From NCBI GenBank assembly GCA_018823745.1, contig JAHJHR010000012.1:62001-126000 (forward strand): a stretch of DNA of 64,000 bases. The letters run 5' to 3'. Below the pieces are notes generated by a model. It had not been told where the DNA came from, did not search any database, and worked only from the letters and a program-made list of their open reading frames with translations. Shown here piece after piece: positions 1 to 9,178 of the stretch. How positions within the stretch are numbered: position 1 is the first letter of the stretch; each line of letters starts with the position of its first letter. A program made the position numbers and the translations under genes. The stretch is from Alphaproteobacteria bacterium. Lineage in GTDB: Bacteria > Pseudomonadota > Alphaproteobacteria > Oceanibaculales > Oceanibaculaceae.

Positions 1-171
1 GGCCGCGCCGTGCCGCCGTCGGAACTGGTGGAAAAGGTCGAGGCCGTCGATGCCGCCGCCGTCGACCGGGTGGTCCGCCGCCTGCTTTCCTCCCGCCCGA
101 CGCTGGCCACCATCGGCCCCATCGCCCATGTCGAGCCGCTGTCGCGCATCACCGAGCGGCTGGCGGCCTGA
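1..171 (+). CDS. M16 family zinc peptidase, C-terminal fragment (partial, start outside window)
   Basis: Only the last 56 codons are present, in frame from base 1 to the TGA at 169-171. The fragment reads as the end of an M16 (mitochondrial processing peptidase/PqqL-like) peptidase: the helix beginning VEKVEAVDAAAVDRVVRRLL, then a strand resembling TLATIGPIAHVEPL, then the short final helix ITERLAA. This is how M16 processing-peptidase chains usually finish. The catalytic HxxEH motif would lie outside the window, so activity cannot be judged. The gene converges on ctaA with one base between the stops. An M16 gene next to a BamF-like lipoprotein/lspA/ileS block is a familiar alphaproteobacterial neighbourhood, which supports the call. 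Confidence 0.7.
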   Translation, partial: GRAVPPSELVEKVEAVDAAAVDRVVRRLLSSRPTLATIGPIAHVEPLSRITERLAA

Positions 172-172
172 A

Positions 173-1252
173 CTAGTCCCGGTAGCGCCTCAATGCATGG
201 GCGGTCCACAGGGTGGCGGTGAACAGGACATAGGCGCCGCCCTGATGCGCCGCCCCCAGCGAGACCGGCACCTGTGCCAGCAGGGTGGCGATGCCCAGCA
301 TGAACTGGCCCAGCACGGCGGCCAGCATCAGCCCCAGCGGCAGGCGCACGGCGCGGTCCTCAATGGGCCAGGCCTTCAGCCATAGCCAGACCGCGAAGAC
401 CAGCGTCAGCAGCGTGACCAGACGGTGGTTGAACTGGATCGCCGCCGTGTTCTCGAACAGGTTCAGCCAGCCCGGCATGATGGCGAAATAGCCCTCCGGC
501 ACGATCCGGCCATCCATCAGCGGATAGGTGTTATAGGCCAGCCCCGCATTGGTGCCGGCCACGAAGGCCCCGGTGACGATGACGAACAGCGTCCACCACA
601 CCAGCCCGACAGACGCCAGTGCCAGGCCGGGCCGGGCCGGGGTGATGCCCTCGGCCCCGATGCGGCCCCGGATCAGGTCCAGCGCCACCCAGAACACCAC
701 AGCCTGCAGCAGGAAGGCCACGGTCAGATGCACGGCCAGCCGGTACTGGCTGACATCGGGCCGGTCGACGAGGCCGCTCTTCACCATCCACCAGCCGATC
801 GCCCCCTGAACCGCGCCCAGCGCGAACATCGCCAGCAGGGCCGGCAGCAGCCGCGCCTCGACCCGTCGCTTCACCAGGAACCAGACAAAGGGGATGAAGA
901 ACAGGAAGCCGAGGCCACGCCCCCAGAGCCGGTGGATATATTCCCACCAGAAGATCGTCTTGAAATCATCCAGGGTCATCCAGGCATTCTTCAGCTGGAA
1001 TTCCGGGGTCTGGCGATACAGGTCGAACAGGCGCTGCCAGGCGGCCTCGCTCATCGGCGGCACGGCATCAAGGAAGGCGCGCCATTCCACCATCGACAGG
1101 CCGGATTCGGTCAGCCGCGTGATGCCGCCGATCACCACCATGACGAAGATCGCGGCCGAACAGACCAGCAGCCATTGGCCGATCTGCCGACGCTGCGCGG
1201 CGCGGTCGGGATGGGCGGGCTGGGTAGCCCGGTCGATGCTTGTGCTGGTCAT
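173..1252 (-). CDS. ctaA: Heme A synthase (COX15/CtaA)
   Basis: Integral membrane monooxygenase that converts heme O to heme A for the aa3-type cytochrome c oxidase. The 359 residues begin with a polar tail and a first membrane helix, then the family's VVIGGITRLTESGLSM segment. Later segments carry histidines that typically ligate heme (for example WWEYIHRLWGRGLGF near residue 100, FNHRLVT and GAAHQGGAYVLF near the C-terminus). About eight membrane helices are visible, as expected for COX15. It serves the ctaC-ctaD-ctaB-ctaG-ctaE cluster at 29-34 kb but is encoded 28 kb away, which is common. The start gives the normal family N-terminus. Confidence 0.96.
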   Translation of the reverse strand: MTSTSIDRATQPAHPDRAAQRRQIGQWLLVCSAAIFVMVVIGGITRLTESGLSMVEWRAFLDAVPPMSEAAWQRLFDLYRQTPEFQLKNAWMTLDDFKTIFWWEYIHRLWGRGLGFLFFIPFVWFLVKRRVEARLLPALLAMFALGAVQGAIGWWMVKSGLVDRPDVSQYRLAVHLTVAFLLQAVVFWVALDLIRGRIGAEGITPARPGLALASVGLVWWTLFVIVTGAFVAGTNAGLAYNTYPLMDGRIVPEGYFAIMPGWLNLFENTAAIQFNHRLVTLLTLVFAVWLWLKAWPIEDRAVRLPLGLMLAAVLGQFMLGIATLLAQVPVSLGAAHQGGAYVLFTATLWTAHALRRYRD

Positions 1253-1393
1253 GGGCTTTCCTCGCGGTACAGGCGAAATCTGGCGCGCGATGGCCCTTCC
1301 GTCAAACCCCCAGCCTGCGACTTTTCGGCGCTGGCCAGGGGGAATGCGGAGTATTTTGGACAGGTGCTTGCCTGCCCCGTCGCCCGAACCGGG

Positions 1394-2062
1394 TTAGAAC
1401 AGGCTTACGCCCCGACGCTTACGCTCGATGGTCGGCACTTCGCCGGTATTCGTCGGGTTGCCGAGGGCCGCGTTTTCCTGCAGGCGTTTCCGCTCTGCCT
1501 GCGGATCGACGACAGTGGCCGGCGCTGGCGGCGGCTCACGCCAGAACAGCAGCGTATCGATCAGCTGCCGGTCGGCTGCCGCGATCTGGGTATTTTCCTT
1601 CGCCAAGGTGGTGCGGATGTTCGGATCGGCCTGGTTGAGGCCAAGCTGCCCCCGGAAAACCTGGGTCCCCGGTGTGCTGGCAACGCCCTGGGTGACGCTG
1701 CGATCCTGCGTGCCCAGCCCTGCCCCGCCCAGCGCGAAACCGCTGCTGGCGAAAGGCTGGCCGCCGCCCAGCGAGGCGAGCGCCCCGGTGGTGGGGGCCG
1801 TCTGGTTGCTGCGCGACAGGCCGAAGACCTGCTGGCGGGCCTGCTCGGTCGGCGAGGGTTCCTGCGGGCGGGCGGCACCCGGCTCCGGCGGACGCAGGGC
1901 ATAATTCGGCGGCAGGCTGAGCGGTGCGCGCTTCACCACGGTGAATTCATCCGGCGGGGTCTTCCCCAGGCCCAGCATCTTGCGCGTCTCTCCGCCGCAA
2001 GCGCTCAGCGCCACAGCCGAGCCCAGCAGCAGGATAGCGAGGGTCAGGCGCGATAGCTTCAC
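1394..2062 (-). CDS. DUF3035 / BamF-like outer-membrane lipoprotein
   Basis: Small periplasm-facing lipoprotein. The N-terminus is a lipoprotein signal peptide: basic KLSR, a hydrophobic core, then the lipobox LSAC with Cys about 18 residues in. The mature part is Pro/Ala/Gln-rich and carries the family motif around LSLPPNYALRPPEPG. DUF3035 proteins have been described as BamF, a component of the alphaproteobacterial outer-membrane beta-barrel assembly complex; assignment here is by motif recall. Start choice: an in-frame ATG at 2071 directly abuts GGGAGG (no spacing), whereas the GTG at 2062 lies nine bases after it, so GTG is preferred; the frame is also open to 2119. It follows lspA by 16 bases and probably belongs to the ileS-lspA transcript. 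Confidence 0.75.
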   Translation of the reverse strand: MKLSRLTLAILLLGSAVALSACGGETRKMLGLGKTPPDEFTVVKRAPLSLPPNYALRPPEPGAARPQEPSPTEQARQQVFGLSRSNQTAPTTGALASLGGGQPFASSGFALGGAGLGTQDRSVTQGVASTPGTQVFRGQLGLNQADPNIRTTLAKENTQIAAADRQLIDTLLFWREPPPAPATVVDPQAERKRLQENAALGNPTNTGEVPTIERKRRGVSLF

Positions 2063-2078
2063 GGTGGTCATCCTCCCG

Positions 2079-2573
2079 TTACGATGTCTGACGAGCCGGT
2101 TTCGCCTGAAACAGCTCATACCAAAGGATCAACACGACGCCGATGCAGATTGCAGCGTCGGCAATATTAAATGCGGGCCAATGATACCCCATTACGTGGA
2201 AATCGAGAAAGTCTACGACAGCGCCATAGCGCAACCGGTCGATGACATTGCCGATGGCCCCGCCGATCACCAGCCCCAGCGCCAGCGCCATCAGGCGACT
2301 GGGCGCGCGGCGCAGCCAGACGACCAGGCCGATGCTGATCGCCACGGCCACCGCCGAGAGGATCAGCGGCATCCAGTCCTGATGGCTGGAAAACATGCCG
2401 AAGCTGACGCCCCGGTTCCAGACCGGGGTCAGGTTGAAAAAGGGCGTGATGGTCAGGATACGCGGCGGATCGAACACCAGATCCAGCATCCACAGCTTGG
2501 TGATCTGGTCGGCGATGAAGATGACCAGCGCCACCAGCAACCCCGGCCTTGTATAGCTTCTCACCATCGTCAT
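2079..2573 (-). CDS. lspA: Lipoprotein signal peptidase II
   Basis: Inner-membrane aspartyl protease that removes signal peptides from prolipoproteins after diacylglyceryl transfer. The 164 residues form four membrane helices. Conserved segments are ADQITK (21-26), the [15 protein letters not shown] region (46-60), [18 protein letters not shown] (109-125) and FNIADAAI (135-142). The likely catalytic aspartates are D121 and D139. Its ATG overlaps the ileS stop as ATGA (2570-2573), indicating translational coupling. The lipoprotein gene just downstream is itself a likely substrate. Confidence 0.96.
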   Translation of the reverse strand: MTMVRSYTRPGLLVALVIFIADQITKLWMLDLVFDPPRILTITPFFNLTPVWNRGVSFGMFSSHQDWMPLILSAVAVAISIGLVVWLRRAPSRLMALALGLVIGGAIGNVIDRLRYGAVVDFLDFHVMGYHWPAFNIADAAICIGVVLILWYELFQAKPARQTS

Positions 2574-5476
2574 TCCGCCGCTTTGGCCTGGGTATCGACC
2601 GCATCGGCGCAGCGCCCGCAGATCGTCTCATGGCCCGGCACCTTGCCGACATCGGGAAGCTGGCGCCAGCAGCGCTCGCATTTCTCGCCCTCGGCCAGCG
2701 CGGGGACCACGGCTATGCCGGAAACATCGTCGAGACGGAAGGCCTCTGCCGGGGCGGCAGCGCTGGTCAGCGTTGCCTCCGAGGTGATGAAGATTTCCGC
2801 CGCATCCAGCCCCTCATAGGCGGCCAGCGCCTCGGCGGTGACATGCACCACGGGATTTGCCTGGAGGGAGGAGCCGATATGCTTCTGTGCCCGCTCCAGC
2901 TCCAGCGCGCCGGTGACGACGCGGCGCACATCGCGCACGATCTCCCATTTCGCGGCCAGCGCCTCGTCGCGCCATTCACCCGGCACCTCGGGGAAAAGCT
3001 GCAGATGCACCGAGCCATCCTCGGAGGGATGCCGGGCCAGCCAGGCCTCTTCCGTGGTGAAGGGCAGCATCGGGGCCAGCCAGGTCACCAGGCAGTGGAA
3101 CAGCCGGTCGACGACATAGAGGGCGGCCTTGCGGCGCGGGCTGGACGGCGCGTCGCAATAGACGACGTCCTTGCGGATATCGAAATAGAAGGCCGACAGA
3201 TCGACCGTCATGAACTGGATCAGCGCCGCGGTGATGCGCTTGAAATCATAGATCCGGTAATTTTCCCGCACCAGCGCGTCGAGCCCGGCGAGACGGTGCA
3301 GCATCAGCCGCTCCAGCTCCGGCATCTCGGCCAGCTTCATCTCCGCGCCGTCATACCCGTCCAGCGTGCCCAGCATCCAGCGCATCGTGTTGCGCAGTTT
3401 GCGATAGGCATCGGTGTTGGTCTTCAGGATTTCCGGGCCGATGCGCTGGTCTTCCGCGTAATCCGTCGTCATGACCCAGAGGCGCAGGATATCCGCGCCG
3501 GACTGGTTGATGACATCCTGCGGGAAGACCTGGTTGCCCAGCGACTTCGACATCTTGCGGCCGTCTTCGGCCATGGTGAAGCCATGGGTGATGACGGAGT
3601 CATAGGGGGCGCGGCCGCGCGTGCCGCAGCTTTCGATCAGCGAGGAATGGAACCAGCCGCGATGCTGGTCGGAGCCCTCCAGATAGACATCGGCCGGCCA
3701 TTTCAGATCCGGGCGCTGCTCCAGCACGAAGGCATGGGTCGAGCCGGAATCGAACCAGACGTCGAGAATGTCGCGCACCTGTTCCCAGCCGGCCATATCC
3801 GTGACCAGACCGCCCAGGAAACGCTCCCTGGCGCCCTCGGCGAACCAGGCATCGGCCCCCTCGGCGGCGAAGGCGTCGCGGATGCGGTGCGACAGCTCGG
3901 CACTGCCCGGGAAATCCGGGCCCGGAGCCAGCTCGCCGGTCTCGGCATGGCGGAACACGGCGATCGGCACGCCCCAGGCGCGCTGGCGCGAGACCACCCA
4001 GTCCGGCTTGTTCTGGATCATAGAGCGCAGGCGGTTCTGGCCGCCGGCCGGATAGAAGGCCGTCTCGTCGATGGCCTTCAGCGACCGGGCGCGCAGCGTG
4101 TCGCCGGCACCGGCGATGTCGCGGTCCATATGGATGAACCATTGCGGTGTATTGCGGAAGATGACCGGCTTCTTGGAGCGCCAGCTATGCGGGTACTGAT
4201 GCTTCAGCCTGCCGCGCGCGACCATCATGCCGGCTTCCGCCAGCGCGTCGATGACGGCCTGGTTGGCGTCGCCCTTCTCACCCTTGTCGGTGATGATGCG
4301 GCGGCCCTCGAAGCCCGGCGCATCGGCGGTGAAGAAGCCGTCATCATCGACGGTGAAGGGGATCGCGGTGTCGATGCCGCGCTCGGCCAGCACCCGGCCA
4401 TGCTCCATCCAGACGTCGAAATCCTCCGCGCCATGACCCGGTGCGGTGTGTACGAAGCCGGTGCCGGCCTCGTCTGTCACATGGTCGCCTTCGAGCAGCG
4501 GCACGGCGAATTCATAGCCCTGGCCGCGCAGCGGATGGGCGCAGACCGCCTTGTCCAGCGCGCTCGGCGGCACATCGCCGCGGCGCTCATAGGCATCCAC
4601 CTTGGCCGCCTTCAGGACGTCCGCCGCCAGCACATCGGCCAGGATCAGCTTCTGGCCGGTCCGGGCCCAGTTATTTTCCGGCGCCGCCGTGATCTCGTAG
4701 ACGCCATAGGGCACCCGCTTCGAATAGGCGATGGCGCGGTTGCCCGGCATGGTCCAGGGGGTGGTGGTCCAGATCACCACGCTGGCGCCGACCAGGGCGG
4801 CGTCGCTGCTGTGCAGCAGCGGGAAGCGGGTATAGATCGTGTCCGACTGGTAGTCGTGATACTCGACCTCGGCCTCGGCCAGGGCGGTCTTCTCGACGAC
4901 CGACCACATCACCGGCTTGGAGCCGCGATAGAGCTGACCGCTGACCGCGAATTTCAGCAATTCGGCGGCGATGATCGCCTCGGCCTCATAAGCCATGGTG
5001 AGATAGGGGCGGTCCCAGTCGCCCTCGACGCCCAGACGGCGGAATTCCTCGGACTGGATGGCGACCCATTTTTCCGCATAGCGCCGGCATTCGGCGCGGA
5101 AATCATTGATCGCCACATCATCCTTGTTGCGGCCGGAGGCGCGGTATTCCTCCTCCACCTTCCATTCGATGGGCAGGCCGTGGCAGTCCCAGCCGGGAAC
5201 GTAGTTGGAATCCTTGCCCAGCATCTGCTGCGAGCGGGTGACCACGTCCTTCAGCGTCTTGTTCAGCGCGTGGCCGATATGCAGATGGCCATTGGCATAG
5301 GGCGGGCCGTCATGCAGGACGAAGAGCGGCCGGCCCTTGGCGGTCTCGCGCATCTTCTGGTATAGCCCGATCTTGCGCCACCGCTCGATCAGACGCGGCT
5401 CAAGGGTCGGCAGACCCGCGCGCATCGGGAAGTCGGTGTTCGGCAGAAAGACGGTCGCTTTATAATCCAGGCTCAT
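2570..5476 (-). CDS. ileS: Isoleucyl-tRNA synthetase
   Basis: Class I aminoacyl-tRNA synthetase charging tRNA-Ile. From the chosen ATG the protein is 968 residues. It has the HIGH motif at 66-69, the KMSKS loop at about 641-645, a large editing (CP1) insertion between them, and a C-terminal zinc-binding segment with two CxxC pairs (CERCWRQL ... CGRC) close to the end. The zinc finger marks the long bacterial form. The frame is open to an ATG at 5494, but [12 protein letters not shown] matches the usual alphaproteobacterial N-terminus, so 5476 is preferred. It is followed by lspA with an ATGA overlap and preceded by ribF in the same direction, a widely conserved order. Confidence 0.97.
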   Translation of the reverse strand: MSLDYKATVFLPNTDFPMRAGLPTLEPRLIERWRKIGLYQKMRETAKGRPLFVLHDGPPYANGHLHIGHALNKTLKDVVTRSQQMLGKDSNYVPGWDCHGLPIEWKVEEEYRASGRNKDDVAINDFRAECRRYAEKWVAIQSEEFRRLGVEGDWDRPYLTMAYEAEAIIAAELLKFAVSGQLYRGSKPVMWSVVEKTALAEAEVEYHDYQSDTIYTRFPLLHSSDAALVGASVVIWTTTPWTMPGNRAIAYSKRVPYGVYEITAAPENNWARTGQKLILADVLAADVLKAAKVDAYERRGDVPPSALDKAVCAHPLRGQGYEFAVPLLEGDHVTDEAGTGFVHTAPGHGAEDFDVWMEHGRVLAERGIDTAIPFTVDDDGFFTADAPGFEGRRIITDKGEKGDANQAVIDALAEAGMMVARGRLKHQYPHSWRSKKPVIFRNTPQWFIHMDRDIAGAGDTLRARSLKAIDETAFYPAGGQNRLRSMIQNKPDWVVSRQRAWGVPIAVFRHAETGELAPGPDFPGSAELSHRIRDAFAAEGADAWFAEGARERFLGGLVTDMAGWEQVRDILDVWFDSGSTHAFVLEQRPDLKWPADVYLEGSDQHRGWFHSSLIESCGTRGRAPYDSVITHGFTMAEDGRKMSKSLGNQVFPQDVINQSGADILRLWVMTTDYAEDQRIGPEILKTNTDAYRKLRNTMRWMLGTLDGYDGAEMKLAEMPELERLMLHRLAGLDALVRENYRIYDFKRITAALIQFMTVDLSAFYFDIRKDVVYCDAPSSPRRKAALYVVDRLFHCLVTWLAPMLPFTTEEAWLARHPSEDGSVHLQLFPEVPGEWRDEALAAKWEIVRDVRRVVTGALELERAQKHIGSSLQANPVVHVTAEALAAYEGLDAAEIFITSEATLTSAAAPAEAFRLDDVSGIAVVPALAEGEKCERCWRQLPDVGKVPGHETICGRCADAVDTQAKAAE

Positions 5477-5521
5477 GGCACGAACTCTTGGCATCCAATA
5501 ATGGCGGGGCGGTGTCGGAAA

Positions 5522-6505
5522 TCAGGGAGCACTTCCGATTGCCGCCGGAATATCCGGCCGGGGCGCGGCAAGACTATCGCGTGCCGTCCGGCTATCGAGG
5601 GCGATTTGTGCCTGCAAAGCATCCAGCCCGTCAAACTTCTTCTCCGGGCGGATGAAGTCGATCAGCCGCACAATCAGCCGCCGGCCGTACAGATCGCCTG
5701 TGAAATCCAGCAGATGGACCTCCAGCAGATCGCCCCGGTCATTCACCGTGGGCCGCCGGCCGTAATTGGCGACGCCGGCATGCCAGGGGTCCTGCTCATG
5801 CCCGGCCCCGTCAATCCGCGCCTCCACCGCATAGACGCCACGCAGCGGGCGTTGCAGCCGGCCCAGCCGCAGATTGGCGGTGGGAAAGCCCAGCAGCCGG
5901 CCGCGCTGGTCGCCGCGCTCGACGATGCCGGACAGCGCCCAGTAGCGCCCCAGCAGCCCGGCCGCCTCCGCCGGCTTGCCGGCCTCCAGCAGGCTGCGGA
6001 TGCGGCTGGAGGAGCAGACACCGCCATCGGGGGCGGGCACCGGGGCGACAGTGGTGACGCCGAACCCCGCCGACTCGCCCAGCCGGCGCAGCAAAGCGAC
6101 ATCGCCGCCGCGCTTGTGGCCGAAATGGAAATCCTCGCCGATCACGACATGCGAGACGCCGAACTTCGCCACCAGTATCTCGGCGACGAAATCCTCCGCC
6201 GACAGCAGCGACAAGGCCCGGTCGAAGCTCTGCACGAAACCGGCATCGATACCGGTCCCGGCCAGCAAGGCCAGCTTCTCATCAATCTCCGACAGCAGGA
6301 ACGGCTCGGCATCGGGCTGGAACAGCAGCCGGGGATGCGGCTCGAAACTCAGCACGCCAGAGGGCGTACCCGATGTAGCAGCGATGCGCCGCGCCTTGGC
6401 AATCAGCGCCCGGTGTCCCAGATGCATCCCGTCCATATTGCCGATAGCCACCGCCGCGCCGCGCAGGGCGGACGGTGCCGGATGTGAATCGCGCCAGATC
6501 TGCAT
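5522..6505 (-). CDS. ribF: Bifunctional riboflavin kinase / FAD synthetase
   Basis: Cytosolic enzyme that phosphorylates riboflavin to FMN and adenylylates FMN to FAD. Two domains are visible in 327 residues. The N-terminal nucleotidyltransferase has GNMDGMHLGH (variant of GNFDGVHLGH) near residue 23, and VIGEDFHFGHKRGGD near 120, then a CSSSRIRSLL segment. The C-terminal flavokinase domain has GRLLGFPTANL near 200, YGRRPTVN and LLEVHLLDFTGDLYG. Length is normal for the family. It lies immediately upstream of ileS in the same direction, as in many proteobacteria. No FMN riboswitch was noticed in front of it. Confidence 0.95.
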   Translation of the reverse strand: MQIWRDSHPAPSALRGAAVAIGNMDGMHLGHRALIAKARRIAATSGTPSGVLSFEPHPRLLFQPDAEPFLLSEIDEKLALLAGTGIDAGFVQSFDRALSLLSAEDFVAEILVAKFGVSHVVIGEDFHFGHKRGGDVALLRRLGESAGFGVTTVAPVPAPDGGVCSSSRIRSLLEAGKPAEAAGLLGRYWALSGIVERGDQRGRLLGFPTANLRLGRLQRPLRGVYAVEARIDGAGHEQDPWHAGVANYGRRPTVNDRGDLLEVHLLDFTGDLYGRRLIVRLIDFIRPEKKFDGLDALQAQIALDSRTARDSLAAPRPDIPAAIGSAP

Positions 6506-6580
6506 GAAGACGGTCTATTCCGTTTCCCGTTCCGAAAGCCCGCTAAGCTGGCCAATTCGACGCCCAAGATCAACAGAGTC

Positions 6581-7039
6581 TTATGCGGCCGGATTTTCCC
6601 GGGGCCGCTTCGGCAATTGCACCGTCGCCTCGCCGTCGAGAACAAGGGTGTCGCCGACGCTGCACAGGGTTTCCAGCACCACGAGGCGCCGGGTTGCATC
6701 GACGGACAGCACCGTGGCGCGGGCGACCACCGTGTCACCGGGTCGCACCGGAGCCCGGAAATTCAGGGTCTGCGAGATATAGATGCAGCCCGGCCCCGGC
6801 AGTTTCGTGCCCAACACGCCAGACAGCAGGCTGGCCGACAGCATGCCATGGGCAATGCGGCCCTTGAAGCGCGTGCCGGCGGCATACTCCTGGTCCAGAT
6901 GAACCGGGTTGGTATCACCCGATATGCCGGCGAACAGGATGATGTCGGTCTCGGTAACCGTCTTGGTGAAAATGGCCGTCTGGCCGATGCTCACCTCGTC
7001 GATATAGGCGCCGCGCAATTCGTCCAGCATCGCCGTCAT
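6581..7039 (-). CDS. MaoC-family (R)-enoyl-CoA hydratase
   Basis: Hot-dog-fold hydratase of 152 residues. The hydratase-2 catalytic motif is present as AGISGDTNPVHLD (about 37-49), with the expected Asp/His dyad. RIAHGMLSASLLSGVLGTKLPGPG follows and the strand LNFRAPVRPGDTV completes the fold. The compact single-domain form resembles PhaJ-type enzymes that hydrate trans-2-enoyl-CoA to (R)-3-hydroxyacyl-CoA, often feeding polyhydroxyalkanoate synthesis. The substrate cannot be set from sequence. It lies 76 bases after tyrC on the same strand and could be read through from that operon. A GGGGGA stretch precedes the ATG. Confidence 0.85.
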   Translation of the reverse strand: MTAMLDELRGAYIDEVSIGQTAIFTKTVTETDIILFAGISGDTNPVHLDQEYAAGTRFKGRIAHGMLSASLLSGVLGTKLPGPGCIYISQTLNFRAPVRPGDTVVARATVLSVDATRRLVVLETLCSVGDTLVLDGEATVQLPKRPRENPAA

Positions 7040-7115
7040 GCCGTCCCCCGTCCGTTTCGGTTCAGCCCCGCCGCAGGAGCTTACTATGAGGGAACGGAAA
7101 AAGGGAAACCGCGCC

Positions 7116-8012
7116 CTAGGCCTGTTTCGCCGCGATGACGCCGCGTCGGATGGCGCGGGTGCGGGTGAACAGATCTTCCAGCTTGTCGCCTTCGCCCCAG
7201 CGTATGGCGCGCTGCAGATGGGTGAGGTCCTCGGAGAAACGCTGCAGCATCTCCAGCACAGCTTCCCGGTTGTTCAGGAAGATGTCGCGCCACATCACCG
7301 GGTCGGAGGCCGCGATACGGGTGAAGTCGCGGAAGCCCGAAGCGGAGAATTTGATCACCTCGTTCTTGGTGCTCTCCTCCAGATCGACCGCCGTGCCGAC
7401 AATGGTGTAGGCGATCAGATGCGGCAGATGCGAGGTGATGGCCAGCACCTTGTCATGATGTGCGGCATCCATCTCGGTCACGGTGCTGCCTGCCGCTTCC
7501 CAGAAGGCGCGCAGCCGGGCGACGGCCGCCTCATCGCCGCCGGGGATCGGGGTCAGGATAAGACCCCGGCCGTTGAACAACTCGGCAAAGCCGGAATCCG
7601 GGCCGGAATGCTCGGTACCGGCAATCGGGTGGCCGGGCACGAAATGCACGCCCGCCGGGATATGCGGCTGCACATCGCGGATCACCGCCTGCTTGACCGA
7701 GCCGACATCGGTGACAATGGCGCCCGGCGCTAGATGCGGGGCCATCGCCTCGGCAACCGCGCCGCAGGCGCCGACCGGCACGCACAGGATGACCAGATCG
7801 GCCCCCGCCACTGCATCGCCGATCTCGGCATGGACGCTGTCGGCAAAGCCCAACTCCGCGACGCGCTTCAGCGTCGCCGGGCTGCGGCTGGTCACCGCGA
7901 TATGGCCGGCCAGCTTCTCGCGCCGCGCAATATGCGCGAGGGAGGAGCCGATCAGCCCGGCGCCGATCAAGGCGAGGCGCTGGAACATCGGCTGGGGGGC
8001 GATATCGGTCAT
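7116..8012 (-). CDS. tyrC: Prephenate/arogenate dehydrogenase (TyrA family)
   Basis: NAD(P)-dependent oxidative decarboxylase in tyrosine synthesis. The 298-residue protein opens with a Rossmann motif, LALIGAGLIGSSLAHIAR (13-30). It continues with VTDVGSVKQAV and the HPIAGTEHSGPDSG substrate-binding stretch typical of TyrA enzymes, then a helical C-terminal dimerisation domain. No fused chorismate mutase or ACT domain is present, which fits the short alphaproteobacterial form often called cyclohexadienyl dehydrogenase. Its ATG overlaps the hisC stop as ATGA, so the pair is translationally coupled. With the upstream chorismate mutase protein it forms a compact aromatic amino acid branch. Confidence 0.92.
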   Translation of the reverse strand: MTDIAPQPMFQRLALIGAGLIGSSLAHIARREKLAGHIAVTSRSPATLKRVAELGFADSVHAEIGDAVAGADLVILCVPVGACGAVAEAMAPHLAPGAIVTDVGSVKQAVIRDVQPHIPAGVHFVPGHPIAGTEHSGPDSGFAELFNGRGLILTPIPGGDEAAVARLRAFWEAAGSTVTEMDAAHHDKVLAITSHLPHLIAYTIVGTAVDLEESTKNEVIKFSASGFRDFTRIAASDPVMWRDIFLNNREAVLEMLQRFSEDLTHLQRAIRWGEGDKLEDLFTRTRAIRRGVIAAKQA

Positions 8013-9094
8013 GTCAGGAACTCTTTCAGCGCATCGATGACGATCTGCATTTCTTCCTCGGTACCGATGGAGAAGCGCAGATGATGGGGCAGCGCGTAGC
8101 TGCGCATCTCGCGGACCAGAATGCCGCGCGCCGCCAGGAAGGCGAGGGCGGCATCGGCGTTGCGGCCCTCTTCATGCGGGAATTCGACCAGCATGAAATT
8201 GGTCACGGTCGGGACCACCTTCAGGCCGAGCTTTTCCATCTCCGCCACGGTCCAGGGCATCATCTTCTCGTTGTGCGAGCGGGCCTTTTCCAGGAAGGCC
8301 GTGTCGGCCAGCGCAGCCACGCCGGCCGCCTGGGCCGGCAGGTTCACGTTGAAGGGGCCGCGCACCCGGTTGAGGATGTCGATCAGATAGGGCGAGCCAT
8401 AGCACCAGCCGAGCCGCAGGCCGGCCAGCGCATACAGCTTCGAGAAGGTGCGCAGCATGACGACATTCTCGGCCTGGTCGACCAGATCGATGCCCGCCGA
8501 GTAATCGTTGCGGCTGACGAATTCGGCATAGGCCGCATCCAGCACCAGCACGATGTTCGAAGGCAGCTTCGCATGAAACGCCTTCACATCCGCGGCCGTC
8601 TTGTAGCTGCCGGTCGGGTTGTTCGGGTTGGCCAGAAAGACGATCTTCGTGCGGTCGGTCACCTTGGCCAGGATGGCATCCAGATCGACCTCGAAATTGG
8701 TCTCCGGCGCCATCACCGGCGTGGCGCTGTGCGCCTGGGTGGTGATCGGGAACATGCGGAAGCCGTATTGGGTGTAGATCACCTCATCGCCATGACCGGC
8801 GAAGGCCTTGATGATCACCTCGATCAGCTCGTCCGAGCCATTGCCGCAGATCACCCGCGCCGCGTCGATGCCATGCCGGGCGGCAATGGCATGGGCCAGC
8901 GTGCCGGACCCGCCCTCGGGATAGCGATGCAAATTCGCCGCCACCGAGTGAAAGGCCTCCAGCGCCTTCGGGCTGGGGCCGAGGGCGCCCTCATTGGCCG
9001 ACAGCTTGATCACCCGGGCATGCGTGCTGCTGCCCTGGGTCGAGAGATACGGCTTGAGGTCGAGAATACCGGGACGCGGCGTCGGCAGCGACAT
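8009..9094 (-). CDS. hisC: Histidinol-phosphate / aromatic aminotransferase
   Basis: PLP-dependent class I/II aminotransferase of 361 residues. It has the N-terminal segment KLSANEGALGPSPKA, the glycine-rich CGNGSDELIEVIIKAF phosphate-binding region, FLANPNNPTGSY, LDAAYAEF, and the PLP-lysine motif FSKLYALAGLRLGWCYG (about 212-228). These are HisC signatures. Because it sits between chorismate mutase and prephenate dehydrogenase genes and not in a his operon, its physiological job here may include phenylpyruvate, hydroxyphenylpyruvate or prephenate transamination. That is inference from context. It overlaps tyrC by four bases and follows the chorismate mutase gene after 84 bases. Confidence 0.92.
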   Translation of the reverse strand: MSLPTPRPGILDLKPYLSTQGSSTHARVIKLSANEGALGPSPKALEAFHSVAANLHRYPEGGSGTLAHAIAARHGIDAARVICGNGSDELIEVIIKAFAGHGDEVIYTQYGFRMFPITTQAHSATPVMAPETNFEVDLDAILAKVTDRTKIVFLANPNNPTGSYKTAADVKAFHAKLPSNIVLVLDAAYAEFVSRNDYSAGIDLVDQAENVVMLRTFSKLYALAGLRLGWCYGSPYLIDILNRVRGPFNVNLPAQAAGVAALADTAFLEKARSHNEKMMPWTVAEMEKLGLKVVPTVTNFMLVEFPHEEGRNADAALAFLAARGILVREMRSYALPHHLRFSIGTEEEMQIVIDALKEFLT

Positions 9095-9178
9095 GGTGGC
9101 ACCTGGGTCGGTTGGTTGCAGAAATCGGCGGTGGAGAAAACTGTCTTTCGGCGCTGGATAAGGGCTCAGACCCTCTGG

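Noticed and set aside
425..2056. 543-codon plus-strand frame spanning ctaA and the lipoprotein gene in antisense
   Set aside because: Covers two recognised minus-strand genes and an intergenic gap; composition typical of a shadow frame.
2549..5365. 938-codon open frame on the plus strand, antisense to ileS
   Set aside because: High-GC codon-position bias opens long antisense frames; the translation is Arg/Gly/His/Gln-rich without any recognisable domain, while ileS on the other strand is complete.
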